Shown: positions 58,309 through 64,000 of the stretch, piece after piece
How the letters are laid out: each line of letters begins with the position of its first letter
Numbering within the stretch: the stretch's first letter is position 1
Assembly: GCF_016937655.1 (NCBI RefSeq)
Contig: NZ_JAFHKL010000001.1
Span: forward strand, 620,001-684,000
Source of the DNA: Chromobacterium alkanivorans
Lineage (GTDB): Bacteria > Pseudomonadota > Gammaproteobacteria > Burkholderiales > Chromobacteriaceae
DNA: 64,000 bases
Direction: 5' to 3'
Notes under the pieces: generated by a model
Databases searched by the model: none
What the model was told of the DNA's origin: nothing
What the model saw: only the letters and a program-made list of their open reading frames with translations
Program-made: the position numbers and the translations under genes

Positions 58309-58316
58309 GAGGTGGC

Positions 58317-60251
58317 TCAGGCGGCGATCAAGGCGTCGGCGTCGGAGCCGGCCTTGTCCTCCATGTCCACGATCTGGGCCAGCTTGGCGGCGAAGACTTC
58401 GCGCAGCTGTTCCCAGTAGGCGTCGAAGTCCTCGGCCTTGCGCAGGAAGTGGGTCATCACCGCGGCGCGCAGGATGTAGACGCTTTCCACCTTGTCCCAT
58501 TCGGCGCGGCTGAAGCCGCGGCTGGCCACGTAGTGCCACGGGGTGTCGCCGTACTCTTCCACCGACAGCGAGGTGGAGGAGGTCAGGAAGTCGTTGGTGT
58601 AGGTGCGGCCGGAAGCGTAGGAGCAGATCTCGTACATCTTCTTGTTCAGCCGGTTGTGGTCTTCCAGGCTGTCGTTGCCGATTTCCTTGAAGGTGAAGTT
58701 CACCATGTGGAAGTCCGGATGCATGATGGGCCGCACTTCGAACTTGCGGCGGCCGACGGTCAAGGGCTTGGCGTCGGCCAGGCGCTGGGCGAACCAGTCG
58801 GCGGTGACGATGCCGCGGCCGATCACCTTGCCGTAGCCGCCGATGTTCAGCGGCACCAGGCGGTGGGCCGCCCAGACCGCGGCGGCGGTGGCGCCGGCCT
58901 TGGAGCCTTCCATGATGGAGGAGCCCAGCACCACCTTGGTGTCGGCGCCTTCGGCCTCGTCCACTTCTTCGAACACATAGGCCGCGTGGTAGGAGATCAG
59001 GTCGACGATGCGCTTGTCCTTCATGCACACGGCGCCGGCCGCGTACTGGATGTAGCCCACCTTGTGCGGGTCCACGGTGATGGAGTCCGCTTCCGCCATC
59101 GCCTTGAAGCCTTCGTAGACGTCGCGCTTGGGCCAGGTCACGCCGGCCGGGATGATGTCTTCGGCGCGGTAGCGGGCCAGCAGCGCGTCGTAGTCCATGA
59201 AGCGGTTGTCTTCGTCGAGGAACATCGCGCGGACATAGCCGCCGTAGGCCGCGTCAACGTGCACGTAGAAAGAGGCGCCGTACTTCCGTTCGCATTCGGC
59301 GCGCAGCTTGATCACCTCGTCGACATGGTCGATCGAGCCTTCCTCGGTGGTGCCCACCACCGACACCATGGCCAGGATGGGGTGGCCTTCCTCGATCAGG
59401 CGGAAAGTGATCTCGCGCATCTTGGCCACGTCGGTGCGGTAGTTCTCGTCCACCGGCAGCGGCACGATGTGTTCCTGGCCGATGCCCAGCACGTCCATCG
59501 CCTTCATCCACGAATAGTGCTTGGATTGCGGCACCAGGATCTTGCCCAGCGAACCTTGCTTGATGCCGACGCCGCGGCAGGACATCGCGCGCACTTCTTC
59601 GAACAGGCCGCGCTTTTTCAATTCGTCGGTCAGGTCCAGCACCGCGCTGGGCGACAGGTTCAGCAGTTCCTTCTCGCTCTTGCCGGCCACCAGGTCGCGG
59701 GCTTTTTCATGCTGGGCGATGGCCAGCGGCATGGTTTTCAGATTGCGCGCCACCCACATGCCTTCGTAGTTGGCCACGGTGCCGCCGGAGGTGATGTGGC
59801 CCCAGCTGCGCTTGGGGTCGTAGCCGAACATCCGGCACAGGTCGAGGCCGGCTTCCACTTCCAGTTCGGTGGTGGTGGGCGAGGCTTCGTGCGCGCAGTT
59901 GTTCGGGTTGTACATCATGGTCATCACGTAGGCCAGATTGGACACCATCAGCGTGTCCGCATTCATGTGGCCGAGGTAGCGCGGCGAGAACCAGGGCACC
60001 GAGGTGTTCTTCAGCTTGGAGGACAGCTGGCGCAGGATGCCTTCGGTGCGGTACAGGGTCTGGCGGAAATCGCCGGCGTGTTGCTCCACCGGGGTGACCA
60101 GCGCCGGGTCTTCCGGGTGGAAGTCCGCGCGCCAGTGCAGGTGTTCGGACACGGCGTATTCCATCATTTCCTTGAAGAACACGCGGTTTTCGGATTTGGG
60201 GCCGATGAACAGGGCATCGACATTAAGCGGGGAGGAATTGGGAGTGTTCAT
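58317..60251 (-). CDS. tdcA: Tyrosine decarboxylase (PLP-dependent, group II)
   Basis: 644-residue enzyme expected to convert tyrosine to tyramine and CO2, consuming a proton. It closely resembles enterococcal/lactobacillar tyrosine decarboxylases over the full length: [13 protein letters not shown] at the start, [39 protein letters not shown] (Asp333) and the PLP lysine in [11 protein letters not shown] (Lys397). [22 protein letters not shown] sequence ([20 protein letters not shown]) is also shared. The neighbours (antiporter, aromatic permease, tyrS) match the tyramine operons of lactic acid bacteria. Activity on phenylalanine or DOPA is also possible. Confidence 0.88.
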   Translation of the reverse strand: MNTPNSSPLNVDALFIGPKSENRVFFKEMMEYAVSEHLHWRADFHPEDPALVTPVEQHAGDFRQTLYRTEGILRQLSSKLKNTSVPWFSPRYLGHMNADTLMVSNLAYVMTMMYNPNNCAHEASPTTTELEVEAGLDLCRMFGYDPKRSWGHITSGGTVANYEGMWVARNLKTMPLAIAQHEKARDLVAGKSEKELLNLSPSAVLDLTDELKKRGLFEEVRAMSCRGVGIKQGSLGKILVPQSKHYSWMKAMDVLGIGQEHIVPLPVDENYRTDVAKMREITFRLIEEGHPILAMVSVVGTTEEGSIDHVDEVIKLRAECERKYGASFYVHVDAAYGGYVRAMFLDEDNRFMDYDALLARYRAEDIIPAGVTWPKRDVYEGFKAMAEADSITVDPHKVGYIQYAAGAVCMKDKRIVDLISYHAAYVFEEVDEAEGADTKVVLGSSIMEGSKAGATAAAVWAAHRLVPLNIGGYGKVIGRGIVTADWFAQRLADAKPLTVGRRKFEVRPIMHPDFHMVNFTFKEIGNDSLEDHNRLNKKMYEICSYASGRTYTNDFLTSSTSLSVEEYGDTPWHYVASRGFSRAEWDKVESVYILRAAVMTHFLRKAEDFDAYWEQLREVFAAKLAQIVDMEDKAGSDADALIAA

Positions 60252-60289
60252 AACGGGTTAACCTTGTGATTGACGGATGCGTAAGCGGC

Positions 60290-61756
60290 TCATTTGCCTT
60301 CGGCGGGACGAGCTTTGCTGGCGGGAGAGGTGCGCGGCGCGACGCCGGCGGAGCGGGCGTGCTTGGCTTTTTGGCCGTAGGCGTACACCAGGAAGGGAAT
60401 CACCAGCATGACGGCGAGGCCGATGAGCTGGAATTGCAGGTAGTCATGGGCGGAGCCATGGAAGCTGCCAGGCGGGATGAAGCCCAAGTAGCCGGCCAGC
60501 AGCGAGATGGCGATGCCCAGGCCGGAGCAGATCCACATGCCCGCCTTGCCGCCGGGAACGCGGAAGCTGCGTTCCACGTCCGGGCGCTTGTAGCGCAGGT
60601 AGATGGCGGCGGAGAACATGAACAGATAGGCCACCAGATAAACCAGGCCGGTCAGACCCATCAGCATGAAGTAGAAGTTGTCCACGTTCGGCATCACGGT
60701 GATCAGCACGCCGACGACGGTGATGGCCGCCGCCTGGATCAGCACCAGAGTCACCGGCACGCCGTGGCGGTTGGTGGTCTGCAGGAATTTGGGCAAGGCG
60801 CCGGAGTCGGCGGTGGCCTGCAGGCCGCGCACCGGGCCCAGCACCCAGGAGTTCACCTGCCCCACCAGGCCCAGGCCGATGCACAGGCCCATGACCGGCG
60901 CCAGCCAGCCCATGCCCCATTGATTGAAATAGAGCTCGAAGGCCTGCATCAGGCCGGCGGTCATCGAGATTTTTTCCTTGGGGATGGCGATGAAGATCGC
61001 GGCGGAGCCGATTACCGACAGCAACACCATGATCACCGACACCAGGATGATGGCGATCGGATAATTGCGGCGCGCATCCTTGATGGAGGACACGTTGGAC
61101 GCGGACACTTCCATGCCCATCACCACGAAGATGAAGCCGATGAACAGGCCGAGCGTGCCGCTGTCGCTAAAGCTGGGCACCAGGTTGTTCCAGCTCCAGG
61201 ACACGTCGGTCATGATCGGGTGGCCGCCGGCCAGATAGGCGATGCCGCAGCCGATCAGCACCACGCCGGGCAGGAACACGCCCAGGCTCACGCAGATGGT
61301 GGACACCCAGCCCAGGGTTTTCACCCCGCGCATGTTCACCAGGGTGCAGGCCCACCAGATGCCCAGAATCATCGCCAGCATGTAGAGCTTGTTGCTGGCG
61401 AGCGCCGGGTCGAACACATAGGCGAAGGTGGCGGCGATGATCATGATGATGGAGGTCATGCCGAACACCATCTGTATCCACTGCATCCAGACGGCGACGA
61501 AGCCCATGCGCTCGCCGAAGGCCTCGCGCACCCAGATGAACAGGCCGCCGTCCTGCGGCCAGGCGGTGGCCAGTTCGGCCGATACCAGCGCGGTGGGCAC
61601 CAGGAACAGCAGCGCGGCCGCCAAGGTCAGGAAAATCGTCATCATCCCCGGTTGCGCCGTCATCGGCAGCGTGCGGACGCTGACGACCACGGCGGCGGTG
61701 ATCATGACGAAGGCGAAGACGCTGATCTTGGGGGGCGCCTTATCTATTGTCGTCAT
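60290..61756 (-). CDS. APC-family (GGA-type) antiporter, probable tyrosine/tyramine exchanger
   Basis: 488-residue transporter with about 12 helices, of the glutamate/GABA antiporter-like branch of the APC superfamily. VFAFVMITAAVVVSVRTLP in helix 1, FLVPTALVSAELATAWPQDGGLFIWV and GLFIGFIFVVMGMEVSASNV are typical. It lies 38 bp upstream of the decarboxylase on the same strand, so both are probably co-expressed. In enterococci the equivalent TyrP exchanges tyrosine for tyramine and generates proton-motive force; this role is inferred here. The basic Ser/Pro-rich tail is probably cytoplasmic. Confidence 0.85.
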   Translation of the reverse strand: MTTIDKAPPKISVFAFVMITAAVVVSVRTLPMTAQPGMMTIFLTLAAALLFLVPTALVSAELATAWPQDGGLFIWVREAFGERMGFVAVWMQWIQMVFGMTSIIMIIAATFAYVFDPALASNKLYMLAMILGIWWACTLVNMRGVKTLGWVSTICVSLGVFLPGVVLIGCGIAYLAGGHPIMTDVSWSWNNLVPSFSDSGTLGLFIGFIFVVMGMEVSASNVSSIKDARRNYPIAIILVSVIMVLLSVIGSAAIFIAIPKEKISMTAGLMQAFELYFNQWGMGWLAPVMGLCIGLGLVGQVNSWVLGPVRGLQATADSGALPKFLQTTNRHGVPVTLVLIQAAAITVVGVLITVMPNVDNFYFMLMGLTGLVYLVAYLFMFSAAIYLRYKRPDVERSFRVPGGKAGMWICSGLGIAISLLAGYLGFIPPGSFHGSAHDYLQFQLIGLAVMLVIPFLVYAYGQKAKHARSAGVAPRTSPASKARPAEGK

Positions 61757-62225
61757 TTTTCATCTCCATCGAACAAAATAATAAAAACGTTCAAACATAA
61801 AATTTCGAAAATCTTATTTATTTCGTGATGTTTGGTGTTTGATGAAAGTCAATATTAGGAAAATTCAATAATCGATAATTCAAATGGAATTATTTGGAGA
61901 GTACGGCAAAGCCTTGCCGGAAAAGGCTTTCCGGGCATTTGGCCGCTGCGGCGCCGTCAAGGCGGACGCGGGCCGGAGCAGGGGGGACGGCGTGCTTGGC
62001 AGGCGTTCATGCTCTCGCGAGCGGGTGCGGGGCCGGGGGCGGCGGCATAAAAGGCGGAAGGCGCGGGCGCAGGAAGGACGTGTCCGGCCCGGCGGGATCG
62101 AACGCGATGGACAACGCGGCGCCGCTCACGCCCGGTGAGGCGGAGCATGGCGCGAGGGGATGGCTAGGGAGAGGGGGGAAGGCGGCGACGGCGCGAGCAG
62201 GCGCGCCGCCGCAGAGGCTAAAGGT
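61757..62225. other. Intergenic region between mltA and the tyrosine cluster
   Basis: No credible gene. The 110 bp next to the antiporter gene are A/T-rich and hold the FNR-type promoter. A short stem AAAGCCTT/AAGGCTTT lies at 61908-61930. The remainder to 62225 is GC-rich with overlapping open frames on several strands that lack conserved motifs or ribosome sites. It would form the 3' flank of mltA. Confidence 0.6.
61821..61862 (-). promoter_or_regulatory. FNR/ANR-type promoter of the tyrosine decarboxylation cluster
   Basis: On the minus strand TTGAC-TTTC-ATCAA (61862 to 61849) is followed after 22 bp by TAAGAT (61826 to 61821). This spacing centres the box at -41.5 from a start near 61814, the classical class II FNR position, about 58 bp before the antiporter ATG. 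Confidence 0.65.
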
Positions 62226-63455
62226 TTACAGGGCCTGGGACGGGTTCATGCCTTTGGGCAGCAGCATCCACAGATTGCCTTGCTGCTTCATCCTGCCGGC
62301 GTACATGCCGGCTTCGGTGCCGTAGCCCCAGAAGAAGTCGGCGCGCACCGCGCCCTTGATCGCGCTGCCGGTGTCCTGGGCGTGCACCAGCCGCGTCAGC
62401 GGCTGGGTGGAGTGGGGCCAGGTGGTGACCAGATAGACCGGCGCGCCCAGCGGGATGTAGCGCGGATCTACCGCGATGCTGTAGCCGCCGGTCAGCGGCA
62501 CGCCCAGCGCCCCCATCGGCCCGCCGTTGTCGCCGGGCAGGGTTTTGAAGAACACATAGCTGGGATTCACCGCAAATAATTCCTGCCGGCGTTGCGGGTT
62601 GCGCGCCAGCCAATCCTTGATGCCCTGCATCGACGCGTCGCCCATGGTCAGCTCGCCCTTGTCCACCAGCCACTTGCCTATCGACTGGTAGCCGTAGCCG
62701 TTTTGCTCGGCGTAGCCGATGTGGATGAAGCTGCCGTCGTCCAGCTGGATGCGGCCCGAGCCTTGCACCTGCAGGAAGAACAATTCCACCGGATCTTCGA
62801 CCCAGGCCAGAATGGGCGCGTTGGCCACGCCCTTGCCCTGATTGATTTCGGCGCGGGTGTAATAAGGCAGCAGGCGTTTGCCGTCCAGCCTGCCTTTCAG
62901 CCGCGTGCCGCGATTGTCGGCGGGAAAGTCGGCGGGACGGAGTTCAATGTCGCCGGCCGCGCTCAGCGTCAGCCGGTTGGGGCCGCTGCGGCGCGCCGTC
63001 AGGCTGGATTTGCCGCGGGCGGAGGCCGGGACGTCCACGCTGTAGAAGTCCGCCGGGATGCCGTATACCGGCCAGGGGGTGCGTTCGCTGCGCGTCCGGC
63101 TGCCGCTGAGCAGCGGCTCGTAATAACCGGTGATCAGGCCGCTGTCGCGGCCGCCGTCGTTGACCTTCCAGGCGGCGAAACGGTTTTCGAAGAACTGGCG
63201 CACCGCCTGCGCGTTGTCGGCGGAGATGCCGTCGGCCTGCCGGCACACTTCGGTCCAGCCGGGTTTTCTGGCAATGGCCTTGCAGCTTTGCTTCAACGCG
63301 ACGAGGGTGTCGCCCAGTTCTTGCTGGCTCCAGGCTGGCAGCGAGGTCGGCGCGCCGCTTTCCCGCGCCGCGCCGCCCGGCTTGCCGGGCGGACTGGAGG
63401 TGGAGCAGGCGGCCAGGCCGACGACGAGCAGTAATAACAGCCATTTTCTAAACAT
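62226..63455 (-). CDS. mltA: Membrane-bound lytic murein transglycosylase A
   Basis: Outer-membrane lipoprotein that cleaves peptidoglycan glycan strands with formation of anhydromuramic ends. 409 residues. The signal peptide ends in a lipobox (LLVVGLAACSTSS, cysteine at residue 17). The MltA domain includes GLITGYYEPLLSGS and FFLQVQGSGRIQLDDGS. The C-terminal 3D domain has the catalytic aspartate in VHAQDTGSAIKGAVRADFFWG. Residue +2 after the lipid cysteine is Ser, consistent with outer-membrane sorting. Confidence 0.95.
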   Translation of the reverse strand: MFRKWLLLLLVVGLAACSTSSPPGKPGGAARESGAPTSLPAWSQQELGDTLVALKQSCKAIARKPGWTEVCRQADGISADNAQAVRQFFENRFAAWKVNDGGRDSGLITGYYEPLLSGSRTRSERTPWPVYGIPADFYSVDVPASARGKSSLTARRSGPNRLTLSAAGDIELRPADFPADNRGTRLKGRLDGKRLLPYYTRAEINQGKGVANAPILAWVEDPVELFFLQVQGSGRIQLDDGSFIHIGYAEQNGYGYQSIGKWLVDKGELTMGDASMQGIKDWLARNPQRRQELFAVNPSYVFFKTLPGDNGGPMGALGVPLTGGYSIAVDPRYIPLGAPVYLVTTWPHSTQPLTRLVHAQDTGSAIKGAVRADFFWGYGTEAGMYAGRMKQQGNLWMLLPKGMNPSQAL

Positions 63456-63704
63456 GCGGTAGGTTCTCTGAAACGGGGCTAGGGCAGCGACGCGCTGCGA
63501 GTCGGTCTGATTCTACGCTGGGACGCGCATGACGGGGCGATGACGGCCGCGGCGCTTGTTGCGGCGGCGCCAACGGGCGGAACGCTCATGCACGTTGTCA
63601 TGGACCGGCAACAAAATTGAAAAGTTTCCTCGCTAGTATGCGGTAAAACATTCGCGCTGAAGCTTGGGCTTGAGCGCATGCAGGCCATATCACTGGAGAA
63701 TCTG

Positions 63705-63998
63705 ATGAAACGTTTTTGCATCCGCGCCTTGTTGTTGACCACCTTGTTGTCCGCCGGCCTGCCGGCGTACGCCGAGCAGACCCCGCCGACCGATGAGGAA
63801 CTGGCCGCCAGCGTGCAGCAGGCCTTGAACGGCGACGCCGAACTGCAGGCGCTGGGCTTGAAGGTGAGCAGCAAAAAGAGCGAGGTGACGATTGAGGGCG
63901 GCATGACCGACGACCAGCAAATGTTCAAAGCGGGACAGATTGCCGAAAAAGTGCCGGGCGTGAAGTTCGTCATCAACAATATGGTGCAGAAAAACTAG
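63705..63998 (+). CDS. Periplasmic BON-domain protein
   Basis: 97 residues. A signal peptide (CIRALLLTTLLSAGLPAYA, cleavage before EQTPPT) precedes one BON domain: DEELAASVQQALNGDAEL, then a beta hairpin (VTIEGGMTDDQQMFKA) and the closing VPGVKFVINNMV. BON domains bind phospholipid surfaces; OsmY-type proteins have two or more, so this single-domain form may be a partner of other envelope proteins. ATG at 63705 with GGAGAA upstream is chosen over 63678. The gene is complete, ending just before the window edge. Confidence 0.88.
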   Translation: MKRFCIRALLLTTLLSAGLPAYAEQTPPTDEELAASVQQALNGDAELQALGLKVSSKKSEVTIEGGMTDDQQMFKAGQIAEKVPGVKFVINNMVQKN

Positions 63999-64000
63999 GC

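Noticed and set aside
58192-58316. T-box or riboswitch upstream of tyrP-tyrS
   Set aside because: No specifier stem, no T-box sequence and too little space; only the decarboxylase terminator is visible.
61884-62325. Overlapping plus-strand ORFs between the tyrosine cluster and mltA
   Set aside because: No ribosome sites, no motifs and biased GC-rich composition; two frames are open over the same bases.

Overview
The window is a chromosomal stretch of a GC-rich (roughly 65% by eye) betaproteobacterium. Gene content and order (carA-exporter-carB-greA, yhbY/rlmE-ftsH-folP-glmM, rpsU-yqeY-dnaG-rpoD followed by a CAU tRNA, an arcDABC cluster, a complete type II secretion operon) fit the Neisseriales, most likely Chromobacterium or a close relative. 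This is inferred from protein sequence and synteny; no database was searched. Coding density is high, and no insertion sequences, prophage, CRISPR arrays or rRNA were seen.

Layout. 1-10.4 kb: type II secretion operon gspD(partial)-E-F-[86-aa unknown]-G-H-I-J-K-L-M-N, mostly with 1-14 bp overlaps and no gspC in view. 10.4-16.4 kb: carA, a LysE-type exporter, carB and greA, with a structured, attenuator-like carA leader. 16.4-22.4 kb: DUF4149 protein, convergent yhbY, rlmE, ftsH, folP, glmM. 22.5-26.9 kb: a secreted ExeM-like nuclease with a GlyGly-CTERM tail, its probable rhombosortase, alanine racemase, a DedA protein. 26.9-33.6 kb: FKBP isomerase, DUF2189, 2-hydroxyacid dehydrogenase, a candidate small RNA, DUF1841, glutathione peroxidase, trmB, an SDR protein, a 2Fe-2S flavin reductase and a 42-aa membrane peptide behind an FNR-type promoter. 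34-39 kb: the arginine deiminase pathway arcD-arcA-arcB-arcC. 39-43 kb: a patatin-like protein lacking its catalytic residues, then a PadR/HAAS operon with two palindromic operators. 43-49.5 kb: apt, an AzgA-type purine permease, gmk, rpoZ, spoT, thiS, thiG. 49.5-54.5 kb: macromolecular synthesis operon and tRNA-Ile2. 54.8-61.9 kb: a GntR regulator converging on a tyrosine decarboxylation cluster (APC antiporter, decarboxylase, HAAAP permease, tyrosyl-tRNA synthetase). 62-64 kb: mltA and a BON-domain protein.

How it fits together. Two amino-acid catabolic systems that raise pH or yield ATP when oxygen is scarce (arginine deiminase, tyrosine decarboxylase) and a tiny membrane protein all have FNR/ANR-like boxes (TTGAT-N4-GTCAA or its reverse) upstream. 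The tyrosine and small-protein promoters have near-ideal class II spacing to a TAAGAT -10 element. The GlyGly-CTERM nuclease/rhombosortase pair belongs to a class of surface or exported proteins known to depend on type II secretion, so the first and fourth regions are probably functionally linked.

The best candidates for little-described biology are the nuclease/rhombosortase pair, the four-gene PadR-HAAS envelope operon with its operators, the pseudo-patatin, the winged-helix-like gene inside the secretion operon, the FNR-linked tyramine cluster and a ~72-nt putative sRNA.
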